This document shows, in pieces, positions 46,939 through 59,912 of a DNA stretch of 64,000 nt. Made by a program: the position numbers and the translations under genes. Source of the DNA: Ectocarpus siliculosus (Eukaryota > Sar > Phaeophyceae > Ectocarpales > Ectocarpaceae); assembly GCA_000310025.1 (NCBI GenBank), contig FN649727.1:3428064-3492063 (forward strand), read 5' to 3'. How positions within the stretch are numbered: the first letter of the stretch is position 1; each line of letters starts with the position of its first letter. The notes beneath the pieces were generated by a model, which saw nothing but the letters and a program-made list of their open reading frames with translations, did not search any database and was not told the origin of the DNA.

Positions 46939-49900
46939 CTTCACAATAAAAACCGTTCCGTTCTCTCTGCTCAGTACCTTCTTCTGTCCGTACTAGTCTA
47001 ACACTTGACGGGGTCGAGTCCCGTGGTCACAGGCTAACTTACCCAAAAAAATGTATACGAAAATAAAATGGACCCGAAGGGGGCGCAAGCCAATAAAAGT
47101 CAACGACAGATAGTCTAGGTCACTCCGCTCGCCTCTCTGCACGCTATGCGAGGTAACCCTATAGATTGGAAAAATATAGAAAAAATAAAAAGAAAAAGAA
47201 AAAGAAAGAGAAAGGGAAAAAGAAAAAGAAAAAAAAAGGAATAGAGCAGATGGAGAGAAGCAAAGGGAAAGAGAAAGACACAGACAGAGAAAGACACACG
47301 CCTTAGCGACAAACACCAAACAAACAAACAGAACAACACAAAACAACACAAGACAAAGTGGGCCACTCGAGCCAGCCCATGCATGTCATCGCTCGCGGGG
47401 GGTTGGTGCAATGGTGCAGTGCTGAGGGGGGGGGGGGGATAAGTCAAGCAAGAGGTTAATTTCGGCACGGTGTTTCGCGCCACTCGGTACAGTGCGTTAA
47501 AAACAACGCAGGGGCCGTACAAAACGTACCCAAAGAGTACGAACAAATTAGGCCAAGTACCCTTTGGGGCCTTGAGCAGGCATATTTCCCTGGCCGCCAT
47601 CATACCATCGCAGCTCACGCCGTCCGGATCGTCCCCAGTAGCGGTTTGTCGGACACCCAGCTACATCTACGAAAAACGTGACGAACGCCCAGCACTAGCG
47701 GCAAACACACACACACACACACACACCTCTTTCGTCCTCACTCCCCCCCCCCCTCCTTCACTGACAGCCCTCGAAGGCGACGCTGGCACTGCCGTCTTTG
47801 TCGCCCCGTCCGGCGGGCAAGACGACGACGACGGGCGGCGTTGCACGGGGGAGCCCCGCAACATCTCCGCCAGGTGCCCGGCCACCCCGAACCCGGTAAC
47901 GTCGGTGCAGGCCCTCGCGCCGTGGTCTCGGAGCACCGTCGCCGCCGGCCCGTTGCTTTGCAGCATGGAGCGCACCGCCGGCTGCAGCCAGGGAGAGGTG
48001 GCTCGGCCTCGCATCTCGGCCGCGAGGATGGCGCCGGTCCCGACCTGTTGCGTGTTCGTTGTCGGTCGGCGTTTATGGATAGAGGTCTGGGTTTTCATCG
48101 AACTGTTGTTGTACGCCAAGAGAGCGCTCTACAAGCCGGTGTTCTAGGGCGAAAATGTTTGAAATGATCAGCAGGTGAAGCGAGTGCGCAGGGGAGTGGG
48201 TTTTGTGGTGGAAGGGCACTATCGGCAACGGCAACAGCAGCAGAGGAGAGAGTATCTGAGCAATTGCTTGACGGTGGCTCTGACGTATTTCCCTCCGATC
48301 GTGTCTTTTTTCACATCCTTTCGAAGGTTGGGGTGGAGGTGTCACATGTCCTGCTCTTGCTTGGTGCAACAAAACAGAAGACAATACCCAAGTTAACCTC
48401 TACCACCACCCCCACGCCCAGCAGGAGCAAGTTACACACCTCAAGCACACACCAGACCCAAAACACCAGACGGCACACGACCGAAAAACACGCCGAGCAC
48501 ATGTATATTATAGCACACAACCCAAGACGCACCGCTTTCGTGAGCACCAAAGCGTCGCCAGGCGCGGCTCCCCCCTTCGTCAGCAGCGACCGTGCCCCTC
48601 CCCGAGCCACGCCATTCACGCTCAGCCCCAGCGCGAGATCCGCGCCCTCGCAGGTGTGCCCGCCCACCAGCGAGCAGCCGGCCTCCTTGAGGGTCTTCAG
48701 TGCGCCCGCCAGGAGCTGCTCAAGGGTGCCCTCGACCTGCGCTTCTCCCCCAAAGGGGATGGTCGCAATGGCTAGCGCGGTTGAAGGATCGGCCCCCTAT
48801 CGGGTTGCACCCGGATGTCGGGAACACAAGAGTTGGCGGGGGGGGGGAGGGGACGAAGAGATTTCATGAGCGGGGGGGGGGGGGGGTCGGTCACTTCACA
48901 GGTGCGGAACGAAGCACAGTGAAGACCATGATGAAGATAAAAACGATTTGCAGAGGTTATTGTTACATGCTGTAGTGAATGGTGAGACAGACCACCGGCG
49001 CTACCTTTCGGGGGTAAAAACTAGTACAGACATTAATAGGTTCTGCACATTCCCGTCGCTTCCAAGTGAGCAAGCTCGCCCAAATGAGTCAGATTGACCC
49101 GCTTGTGATTGTGCGAACTTACAGGACATCATCACCAACGCATCCTCTTGCGCCTGCCTCACTACCCACACACGAACTTGTGCAATATGCGTGCTAAGTA
49201 AAGGTAAAGCAACACGCGCTTCGTCCCGGCAGCGAGGGCGGCCTACGCCTCCTGACAACGACCTCAAACTGCACCCCCCTCCCTTGTCCCACTAGCTCCT
49301 CACCATGGCGTGGACGTCCGACAGCGCGTGGTTGGCAGCGATCTGCCCGAAGACAAACGGGTCGCTCACGAAGCTCCGGAAGAAATCGACCGTGTGGACC
49401 GTTACGGCCCCCGGCTCCGAAGGCGGCGCAACCACCGCGGCGTCGTCGAGCCCACCCGCCACGCCAAGGCGCGACAGCACTCGCCCGAGCACCCCTGCGC
49501 CGACCTTGGAGCCGCAGCCCCCGCACCTCATGCTGGCGTTCTGGACGGCTTCCACGGCCGCGGGTCCGGCCGCGGCTACCGCTCGCGGCGGCGGTGTCGG
49601 ACGCAAGGACGAAGAGTCCTTCCCTACATCGTCCATGAGCGGCAACTCCTGGTGACCGAGGGTAGGACATAAACGAGGGCCGGGGCGGGCGGGGACATGC
49701 TGGCATGAAAAGGGTGTTCAATACTCTGTACAACGTAAAGGATGTCGCCCAGGAGCAGTGACGTGGTGGGTGGCGTTCTGGCCGCGCTTGGACCAACATC
49801 AGGAGGAAGGCCGATGACACCTTCAGTGGAGTAGGAGTACTGTTTGAGAAGACAACCGCCAGGTTCAAAGCTACCTACGACGGGGAATTCCACAGGTGCC

Positions 49901-52900
49901 GTAGTGGTTCCTGCACCTTGTACTTCTTCATCCACTTCCGGTCGATGAAGTCCTTGAACGTCCACAGCCTCGACGACTCCCAAGCCAAGCCCCGCCAAGA
50001 CAGCACGGCGGTTTCATCGCCCGTGCTGATAAGACCTAGAAAAGCCTTTTGCGGCTTGAAACCCTTCATCGCGCGTCCCTCCAGCATTCGTCGGAGATTC
50101 TCCGCTAAGGGCGGTCCCTATTCCCTCGGTATCATAATTTGTGCCGGGGTGGGGGCGGTGGCGGGGGTAAGGCCGTGATGTGTAGACCGTTCTGCATGGG
50201 GTTGATCATGTGTGCAGCAGAGCTTCGGGTGCTACTAGCATTGTTGTTGCTGAACGAACGATATCGATGGGCTTTGAAAATCCGCTGAGGTTACGAAAGG
50301 CCGCAACTCTTGTCGATCTGCGTGGTCGAGGTCTACGGGCAAACGCCAACGCAATTAGGAGCAACTTCCAGCAAGGCTACAACCCCCCTTGCGTGTTTCG
50401 TGCGTTTGGAGTTAAACAATTGTATGTAGCGAACGAACGTCTAGGCTGTCTGACACTGCACCATACATCACCAACAACAGTAGTAGCAACTGAAGTAAAC
50501 CAAGCAAGGATATGGGGATACGGGTAGGAAAATAGGTTTTAGAGGATTCGGAGGAGTCGCGATTTTAAAAATCCCCGATCATCATCACCGTCAAGTGCAA
50601 CTGGGCACCGCAAACATTACCTGTCGAACGGCAAACACTCCCGCTTTCGGCCGTGGATGGTTCACCATGTGTGCGCAGTCGCCCACCGCGAACACCCCCG
50701 GGGTGTTGGTTGACTCCAGGAAGTCGTTAACCTGTCGAGCGAGCATGGAAAACCGCACAAAAGAGGTTGGGACGGAGTGGGACGTTCAACATCACAGTGA
50801 AAGAACATGATGTTCCTAAAAAACAAATCGATGTTAGTTACTGTACCTCACATCAAAAGAAAGATCCAAACGTGTGTATGCACCTCGATGAAGCCATGCT
50901 CATTCAGGGCCAATCCGGTGTCGAGGAGCCACTTCGCCGCGCCGCTGTTGGTGCACCAGATGGCTTCTGAAAACGGAATCTGTGTACACGTGCAAAATGG
51001 AAGACACAAGAGGGAACAGGGAGGAGCGGGGTGTGAAGGATGTGGTGGACATGTACGGGGTGTGTGTGTGTGTGAAGATGGCCGAGGGAGAGCAAGGGTG
51101 ATGCCAGGACGGGCACGCCGATGGAGCAGCTGTCTCTCAGCACGCACATATACCGGGGGGGCTTGTTTACAGGTGGTGTACCGTAGGAATGACAAGAGAC
51201 AAGAGGCAGTGACAACGACACACGGAGACAGACCGACGCAGCGAAAGACAGTAGTCAGAAACAGGTACACAGGAAGAAAGGCAGACAGATGTAGGTACGC
51301 AAACTACAGACGGGCAGACAGACAGCACAGGCAGGAGAAGACGGGGGCGGGGGATCGAGAGACACAGGGTACCCCTAAACATACCTCTGTCCCGTCCGTG
51401 CACACCAGGCTCCCTGTCCCGCCTGACTCGCCCCCCTCGGGCGGATCCCTGACGTCCACCACCTCCTTGCCGGTGTGCACCCCAACCTTGCGCTCGGACA
51501 GAACTCTCTTGAACGTCTGCTGGACCCGCCTGTGCATTGCCCAGCGGTAGCGTTTTAGCAGGGTAGTGCCAGCGGTAACAGAGCAGTGCGAGTGGGAGAG
51601 TGGTGTGCACGTGGGAAGGACGGGGGGGGGGAGGGGGAGGTGCATTGTTGGTGCATGGCTGTACAAGTAGCACCATACGACCATTCCCACCCTGTGGAGC
51701 GGGGCTACTGGCGCTGGGGGAAGGGGGGGCGTCAGGGGTGCCGCCGGAGCGTGCTCAGCCATACCAGCCGAAGCCCTTTACAGAGGACTGGTACAAGCAA
51801 TGAACGTCATACCATTCAGTGCCAGGCATCAAGCAGAAGGGTTCCTCTGGGGTGGATGCGGTGGATGCCTCAAACTGTATCTCGAGAAGCAGTTTCGACT
51901 TTCCTCCCGTAGCCTCGTCAAAACAACTGAGTCGTTTTCGTTGTAGTCCGGCAACAAGCGGGGGGATGAAGCGAACGGAAAAAGTCTACCTGGAAGTGTT
52001 TACGGTCGGTGTTATACAGCTCGAAACTATAATAGCGTGCCCTACCAAGAGGGACACTAAAGCACGTCAACGCGCGCCGCCCAGCGGGCAGGCTTGAGCT
52101 CGCGCGCACCCACCAGAAAACGCGAGTGCTGCACCACACCAGCAAGCAACAAAAAAAAAATAGAGGGTCAAAACCGCGCGAAGTTCTTACAAACCTGTTG
52201 TGCGAGGACAGCACCACCTCTCCGCGGTTGACGATCTCGACGACCACCATGTCCGGGTCGCGCCCAGCCTCTCGGAAGAGCTCCTTCAGACGGTACTGCA
52301 TCGCGAGGGCGAGCTCCACGCCCCCAGCTCCACCGCCAACGACGACAACCTTGGCCGCTGCACGTGATCCCCCCGCACGCCCAACCCCGGCACCCGCCCG
52401 GTGCGACGGACCCCAAAGGGAAACAAAGAGACAGACGTGTGACAAGGTGAGAACAGGACCGGGACATGGTGGGACCGGCGAAGAAGAAGAGCGAGAGCGA
52501 GGGAGAGCACCTGGAAGCGCCTTCCCACTCCGGCGCAGCCGCACACGAGAACAGAACCAGATTTCTACAGGTAAAATGTAGTAGCATCGCGCACGCAGGC
52601 CCTCGTCAAGAGGGGAGAATCCAAGACACGAAAAAAAAAAATGAAAAACAATTGCTTCCTGCCGATCAAACTGGTTTCTGAATGAACACGCTCTGAACAC
52701 ATGTAGCGGTAATATTCACGACCGGGAAGATATAACACTCACGGGACGAACCGTTGGTAAGCAAGGCGGCAGAACTCTGTCCCAGTTGCGTGCCCCCGTT
52801 CTCGCGTGACGCTGCCGGAGGCTGCTGCTGCTGCTGTTGCCGTTGCGATCCCGCCAACACCCTCTCGACGATCGAGTCCCAGCGAGCGCTAAAGCTGTCG

Positions 52901-54624
52901 ATGGGCTTCACTCGCGTCACGCGCTTCAATTCCATGGGGTTCTGAAAAACAAATACAACATTTTGTCCGTGAAACCAACAGAATATTGGTTGAGGGTGGG
53001 GTAGGTGGAAACACATGCGACGAATCACGGCGAGGGAGTCGCGGGACAAGATTCACGAGAGGCACGCGGCCTCGGCGTGTACAAACAGCCCGTCGGATTG
53101 ACAAAAACCTACGAGAATGAGAAATGGCGGTTTATTGGCATACCAATAGGTCTCCGCTCTATTTCATAACTTCTTCTAACCCCGGTCGTCGTTTCCCCAA
53201 GACCGGTTGCAACCCCAAATCCGCACAACACTAGTGCGCGAAAGTTGAGTGTACTCGCCCGCGACTCGACGAACTTGGGCGTGGATCCGATGTCGATGGA
53301 GAGCACGTCGTACCGGATGGGGGGGCGGCCGTCCTTGCAATGGATGAGGCGTTTGTTTGTGTCTAGGCCGACGGCCTCGGTGTGCACCAGCCCGACGTCG
53401 GCGAACCGGGCCATCTTCCTGAGGTCGATGTGGCACTCCTGCGGCGGCAGCACGGCAAGAGCAAGAGCAACATCAGCGACAGCAGTGCAGGAAAAACGAA
53501 CGACCCTTAACGGCGGCGAACACTTCATTTACGCAGGCAGCACACGACGAAGCGCGAAATCGAGAACAGAAACAGGCATGGAAGCGGGAGAAAGCGAACG
53601 GCCAGACTAGTCTCTTCCACCAGTTTACGTGTCTCTGGTCAATCTACGCGATGTGCGTCCTCTGCTCTCCCTGCGTTCTATCACGCTTCTTGTTCTCCAT
53701 ACTGCTCGGATCACCGGCGCCTCCCCCCCCCCCCCCCCCCCGCCCCCTCCTTGTCTCCCCTCCCCCGAACCCCTCCAATAACGGTTCCACCCCCGAAGTC
53801 TGGTTCGGACCCCCCTGGGGGAAGGGCCCCCGAAGTGGCCCCGGGGCCTCCCCCAATAACGGGTGTCCCCCTCCCGCGTTTTCCAGGGCCCCCGGAGTTT
53901 TGTCCCCACCGGGGGGGAGGGGGGGACCCTTAATCTTGCTGGCCAAATAACTTCTGGGAAAGCTCAAAGGTCTAAAATCCAAGAAATACTTTTTTTTTGG
54001 GTCTCTGTTTTCACCGGGCCGGCTTTTTTTTTCTCTTTCCTCCCCCCCCGGCCTCCCGGAAATTGGGTCCTTCCCAACATTTTTAGGGGGGGGCCNNNNN
54101 NNNNNNNNNNNNNNNNNNNNNNNNNNNNNNNNNNNNNNNNNNNNNNNNNNNNNNNNNNNNNNNNNNNNNNNNNNNNNNNNNNNNNNNNNNNNNNNAACGG
54201 GACCCCCCCCCCCCCCCCCCCCCGCGCCTCCTCCTCGTCTCCACTCCCCGTACCCTCTCGACTACGGTTCCTACCCCTGACGTCTGTTCGGCACCTCCTT
54301 GGTGTAGTGTCCCGCGATGTGCCCCGGGAGCATCCCCGAGTACGGAGTGTCCACGTCGCGCGTTATCAGGGTCACCTGGAGTTTGTCAGCGACGGCGGGG
54401 AGGGGGGTACGCATGATCATGCATGCCGAACTACTTACTGTAGATGCTAGATGTCGTAAACTCGAGGAACTACTTCTTTTATGGCTCTCTGTTTACACGG
54501 CGCGAGCTTTTATTTACTCTTCACTCCTCACCTGCACTCCGGGAATTGGGTTCATCCCGATCATTTTGAGGGCGTGCACGTGGGCATGGCCACCGCCGAT
54601 GAACACCAGGCTCCGCACCAGGAC
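45865..54624 (-). CDS. selD: NADH dehydrogenase-like / selenophosphate synthetase fusion (NDH-SelD)
   Basis: SelD makes selenophosphate from selenide and ATP for selenocysteine synthesis; the fused N-terminal half is a two-dinucleotide-binding flavoprotein. Exons with agreeing phases: 54624-54532, 54375-54295, 53438-53259, 52941-52743, 52357-52195, 51529-51385, 50979-50884, 50731-50621, 50117-49917, 49648-49304, 48796-48533, 48044-47766, 46807-46550 and 46137-46030 (stop perhaps at 45865 or in an unseen exon). NDH landmarks: [96 protein letters not shown]. SelD landmarks: [35 protein letters not shown] with [86 protein letters not shown]. The active-site position of the SelD half is Cys, not selenocysteine. 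The first exon, with the start and any targeting peptide, lies upstream of 54624 and was not identified. About 850 residues are accounted for. Confidence 0.9.
46904..46938. repeat. (GTT)n microsatellite
   Basis: About twelve GTT triplets inside an intron of the NDH-SelD gene (minus strand). Confidence 0.9.
47705..47727. repeat. (CA)n microsatellite
   Basis: A short dinucleotide run in the intron just downstream of the exon ending at 47766 (minus-strand NDH-SelD gene). Confidence 0.85.
53720..54095. other. Degraded duplicate of 54.21-54.58 kb (assembly artefact)
   Basis: This block aligns in order with 54206-54575. Both begin with a poly-C run, followed by CTCCTTGTCTCC/CTCCTCGTCTCC, the ACGGTTCC block, the TCTGTTTTCACCGGGCCGGC/TCTGTTTACACGGCGCGAGC block and GGAATTGGGT-type text. 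This copy has homopolymers stretched and many bases collapsed to C or G. It has the look of an unreliable read tail placed next to the gap, so it should not be read as a second exon. Confidence 0.75.
54096..54195. other. 100-base N gap
   Basis: Exactly 100 Ns, the conventional filler for a gap of unknown size. It lies in the intron between the exons at 54375-54295 and 53438-53259 of NDH-SelD, so the gene model is not interrupted. Confidence 0.95.
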
Positions 54625-57600
54625 CTACAATGGAACGTTTTGGAAGTAAACGGTAATACCAGAGATTCGTCACGGTTATCATTGCTTTCGTAGATGAACA
54701 TGGGTTTGAGAGTTTGACAAGTTTTGATAGGCGAAGCGAGTTCGAGAGCTGAAGAGTTACTTTTTGGCGATTTTGTAATTTAGAGCGGCTCGCCCCCATG
54801 CCCCCAAGGTATCCCCGAAAACTTCTGGATGATCAAAGTCGTGATCAAATCCCTGCGTGACATTGCTACACGTTTAGTAGATTACTGAATCAACTTCGCC
54901 TGTCCGCGAGTACACAAACCGGCGCTTCACTGCTGTTGTTTAACGAGTGAGACAGGATTCTTGAACCTATCAACTGAATCACCCACGAAATTTTTGTCCT
55001 CCACTCTGTTGCGCGTGATGTAAGAAATCCGTGCGACTGCGCCAACTCGCCAACTCACGTCCTGGCGAGCGGGTTGTGACGTAAAATAACCAACTGAACA
55101 CGAAGGGTACAGACGTCGGGAAACTCGGTACATCGGGAAGTCTGCATATTTATGCATAGCTCAGCGTATTCTTGCGTGGAGCTCAAGGCAGCTCAGCCAA
55201 AGCTGGCCGAGGTCAATACTGCTGTGATATCGTGTTCCGTGTCCCTCGTGGACACGACATCAAGTTGGTGGAAGCCCGGCGGAATCCTGGCCAAATCCGC
55301 CGCCAGAGAGTTCCCGCATGGAGCCAGTTCCCTCAGCGTCGTCCGCGCTCCCGCACGGGTGCACGTGCTGCGCTCTTTTGCCTACGGCGCTGTTGACATC
55401 AATTTGTGGGCAGTTCCATCAAAGTAGGAGCAGCGTGCACGGCCCATGCTTTCTGTTCTCGCTCTGTGCTTATATCCCTCGTGCGTGTGTCTCATGTGTC
55501 GAACGGTGGGGTGAGTCATTGGACTGCTGTACCAGAGTCTGCTGGAGTCAGCACGGGGTGACTTTTCATCCGCTCTCGTCGTTCGCATGTCCACTCAACT
55601 GTACTACTGTAGATACATCCATTATCGTGTCGGACTGCTGTTGTCGTCTTGGCTCTATCTGCGTTGTGCCACACACGTATGCCATTGCCGAGCAGCGCAT
55701 TATGCGCGTAGCTACACAGCTGGGCGGCCTGCCAAGGCGCGAGACAAACAGACGACGCAGCAGTCCTGTTATTTGTATGCTATGCTATTATGCAACCCTG
55801 CGGTGTAGCTTTTGCCCAGCACAAAGATAGAGAGCGCGGCACCCGACACCTGTGGGGAACAACAAGTTTTGTACACTACAATCCCTGATTTCCCAGAGTC
55901 AAGACACAACAATGGTTTCACCTGTGGCTCAGACTCCATCGGAATGATACTTGCGGCTTAACGAGAGAGGCTGTCGTTGTTGTTGTGGCGGTGGGTATGT
56001 GGGCAACACACACGAAACACGAAGTCGGCGCATCTCCGAAATCTCCGAAAAGGGGCGGTGGGGTCGTTGCTCGCTTTTTTTTTACATTTTTTTTTTTTCA
56101 TCCAGTATGACCAGGAGAGGGGCGAGATTGCACAGCCGCAGAGTGGCAAAGGCAGGGAGGCAAAAGGAGAGCGGCACGGGTTTGGTTCCAGGCCATCAAG
56201 AGGTGAGAAGAACTGCGACACGCTGGTCATCAACACAGTGATGCTTACAGGAGACTTGATTGGTCTTATGTTTGCTGTGCCTGTTTCCCAAACCGAGCGA
56301 TGCTACTCCCCAGAACACGCGGAGAAGGTCTAAGAACTAAGAACACAGCAGACAAAGGATAAAAAGACCAGGACACACCCGGAGGGACTCTCGCTACTAC
56401 GGCAGTACCTAGTTTCCACTTTCCAGCAACAATTCTGCAATGCGTTGAGTTTCTTGTCGTTGTTTCCGTGTGAAAACAGCTGGCTTCTGTGTGGAAGGAT
56501 CCCCACCCTTGGGCCACCTTTAACAGCAGAGAGCAGCTCTCAGCGTTGTATCATCCCGAAAAGTTGCGGAAGGGCACAAGCGCCCACACGCGGTGTCAAC
56601 AACACCCCAAACCTCGATAATACCAGTACAGCATGGCTCCGGTTGTGGGACGTGCCAAATTTTGACAAGGCAGAGAGTATGCATGCAAGAGCAGGAACGT
56701 CTAGAAGTGAAACTCCCGTAGTCATTCCCGGTTGTCGCGCACACGCGACGGAAAAACACGCGCGCGGTTAAAAAGGCGCAAAGGCAACGCCGCACGCAAG
56801 ACGCTGCTGTATCGTTGCGCACACAGGGATGCAACGGCACTACTCAACTATTGCACAGCTGGGTCTACACGTTTACACGTGGTAAAAATCCGCTACAGAC
56901 GCTTAGACGTGCGTAGCTTCACAGCAGTTTTGGATATCCCTCGAATCGATTCCTCTGTTTGCAAAACGTAGCCGCGGGCAAGGTTCTTACAGCAGTAGTT
57001 CTTACAAACCCCTGAGGTTCGGTCATGATATTGCGGCGGTTCTACAGTATACAAGTGGTTTTCCCGCGTTGCACGCGCACCGGCGATGCGGACTTTCATT
57101 GCGGTTCGCTTTTCGTTCCAAGCAAATGCTGTACCCTGCACTTTACCTGCTTCGTTCCGTTGTTTATGCATATGCATAAATGCATGCAACATTTTGTTCC
57201 GTTTGTTCGCTGTACGTTGTTCTCGCCTCCCTTCTCCGCACATACGGCTGTTGCTAACCTGTAACCTGCGTGCGACGTTTCTCTATTGAGCCAGGGGGAC
57301 AACGCCGACATCCACGGCGCCCAGCCACACACACGGGTCCAGCACACGCCCGCAAATTCGTGGGGCGTTCGGAGGGGCAGGCTTTCTGATACAGGAGAGG
57401 CAGGGCTTGTTTGTTTGCCATGTCGGGGGAAGGTGCGCGCAACCATGACCGCTCTCGTCGGCGTAACTTTGGATGTGTTCAGGATTGACCTCTGAAGCCA
57501 TGTCAGCAGTAAGTAGTGGCGTTGGCACCGCGCAACGGCAACCAGCACTGCGGTGTATTTCATCCTCACGACTTATCTGTCGTGCGGCTGTAGTCAATTA

Positions 57601-57828
57601 TTAGTCTCCTGCCCTAGCGAAACACAAAGTTGTGCAGTAAACACGGATCCAGCAGTGTTCCGTTAGATCGCCATGGCGCGTTGGAAATCGGGCTTTCCCT
57701 TGAAAAACATTACTCCTCCCGACGATAGCCGATTGCCGCACGCGGTGTAACCAAGTATAACTTCGCTGCAGCTTCTGTCTACCCCCCCTTCGCAAACACA
57801 CCCAACGTGCAACGTTTATAGCTGACAC
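54625..57828. other. Region between divergent NDH-SelD and clathrin light chain genes
   Basis: The first exons of both flanking genes probably lie here but were not resolved. A plus-strand frame at 55152-55427 (AVISCSVSLVDTTSSWWKPG) is mildly coding-like without a known family. Several CTGCTGT/ACAGCAG words occur (about 54930, 55215 and 56987). Otherwise I see nothing. Confidence 0.4.
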
Positions 57829-59912
57829 ATGATTTGTGGCGTGCGGATGTATGTTGTGTACGCAGACCCGTTTTTCCCGGACGCCACCGGGGGCAGCAGC
57901 GGCGAGGCCGCGGACCCCGGGGCGGCAGCGTCTGCCGGTTTTGTTGACGCGGGCTCACCGCCGCCGGTAGCGTACGGCATGCAGGAAACCGCAGCGTACG
58001 ACCTCGGCGGGGGAGGCGGCGGAGACCAGTTTGGAGTAGTCGGTGACGGCGAGCAATTCGGAGGTGGGGGCGGCGGAGGAGAAGGACTCGGAGAAGGAGG
58101 CGGACTCGGAGGAGGCGGGGGCGACCATTTCGAGGGGGTGCCGCTGCAGGTGGGTGTACGGGGACAAGGGTCGAGGAGTACCCGCTGCTGCTGTGTGAGC
58201 GTTGCGGTAGTGGCTACGGCACGCCATTGTATGCATGGGAGCGAACGAGACATGAAAAACGATGTTTCCCCGAGGTTGTGGTGGTCCGCAACGATCCGCC
58301 CCTACTATGGGTGGAGGCGACGTCCGTGGCGTCCGTCTGCGAGAAGACCGCGGAAGAAAGAGAGAGGAGATGCATAGAGAGAGGGATATTTGGAGACAGA
58401 AAGGGATCGACGGAGACAAACGTCACCCTGTATACCGTACTCTGCTCAGGGCTGGCAGGGACGGGATTCGCCAAGCGCCATGTACTAAACACGCCCCGGA
58501 GCCCAACTCTAGCAAGGACGGGGGGAGTTTGGGTCATCGAAGAAACGAGTGCCCCGAGACCAATAGATCCCCGCGGGGGTGTTGGACAATGCGGTTTACC
58601 CTTACATATTTCCCACTGGTTTCCCTGTCCTATCTCACTCGCGATGTTGCGCCGAGGCAACCTAGCCAGCATGTAAGAACAAGAATTTCTCAGCAAACGC
58701 ATGAAACAGCAGTCGGGGAAACTTGTGGCCTCCGATCGAGAGGGCCGCACGGTGCTTGTTTCTGTTGTACATGTAGTTCAGCGTTGGTTACTAAGATCTT
58801 TGATGGTTTGGCCCACGCGTTGTTTCGCTGTCCCATCAAATTTTTTATTTCAGTCTTAGACCACGCACTGCTGCGGGTCCTTGAGTTGAGATATCTCCTG
58901 ACACCACGCACAACATCACCATCAAAGTGTCATGCGGTGCCTTGGCAGCATTCATCTGCAACACAACAAAGCACGCCCACCCAGGGCTAACTCGAGCAGG
59001 GCGGGGGGAAGAACAGGACCATTTTATCCCCAAATTATTGCAGCCCTGAGACCTATAGAAGCCGAAACTCAAAATTTTTCTGCCACGCCGTGAGTCATAT
59101 TGTTGCGAGTGGGGCTATGTACTCTCCGCCCCCCCTTCCGACAACTCTAGGCTGAGCACGGTGTTTTGGGTTTGGGTAGAAAACTCAGGCGATTCGCGAC
59201 CCCCATGCCCCGCGGTCTCTCTCTGTCTCTCTTAGGCGTCGTCGACGCCGTACCAGCCGAAACCTACGGACCCCTGCAGCCTCGAGGAGGCGGCCGGAGT
59301 AATGGAGGAGGCACAGAGCCAGTTTGACGCCGTGGTGAAGGAGAGGGCCGAAAAGGAGGCCGCCAAGGCGGCTGAGGTGAAACGCCTGGCGGAGGAGGAG
59401 CTAGACGGATTTTACGACGGGCGCACGGACGAGGTGATGATGTTTTTTTTTCGTCTCTCACGTGTGTTGTGTAGGACGTTTGCCGCTGCTGGTCCCTGCC
59501 TCAAGAACTGCTGTGGCCGAAGATAATATGAACCCTCTCACGTCTGAATTGAAGCGCCGCGTGCAACATAACGGACGTTACAAATGCGTGCGCTCTCTTG
59601 GCCCCCTTCCCGTGCCCTACCTCGAAGGTTGCGCGGAGGCAGGCCCGCAGCCGCGAACAGGAGGAGACGTTCCTTAAAGGGGTGTCCGCCTCGATCGAGG
59701 AGTCCACTTCCAACCCTTGGGCCAGGATATGCGACCTCGTAGATTTGAAGAAGCCGGTCATATCTGCGAAATCCTCTTTCTCTGCTGGCGCTGGCGCTTC
59801 CGGAGGCGGAGGCGGCGGCGGCAGCCGCAAGGGCTCTGCCACGGCGCAGAGTGGGATGGAGGAGGAGGAGGTTTTCAGGGCAACCGAAAAGATGCGATCG
59901 CTCATCATTCAG
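57829..59912 (+). CDS. Clathrin light chain
   Basis: Light chains bind the clathrin heavy-chain hub and regulate coat assembly on vesicles. Three exons join in phase: 57866-58149 (or from an unspliced ATG at 57829 or 57847), 59236-59433 and 59628-59912. The N-terminal exon reads DPFFPDATGGSSGEAADPG and then a long Gly/Asp/Glu-rich stretch ending GGGGGDHFEGVPLQ. Exon 2 is the heavy-chain-binding coiled coil (EEAQSQFDAVVKERAEKEAA, then EELDGFYDGRTDE). Exon 3 continues RRQARSREQEETFL, SNPWARICDLVDLKK, a Gly/Ser insert, and FRATEKMRSLIIQ, matching the NPW-x-R-V-x-x-L-V/CD and R-MRSLLLxLK end of the family. The final few codons must lie in a further exon after the GTGGGG donor at 59913 and were not found. 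The first codons may also be in a separate exon, since phase at 57866 requires one base from upstream. Confidence 0.85.

Noticed and set aside
53651-54450. Long plus-strand frames across the N gap
   Set aside because: They run through artefactual poly-C sequence and the gap itself.
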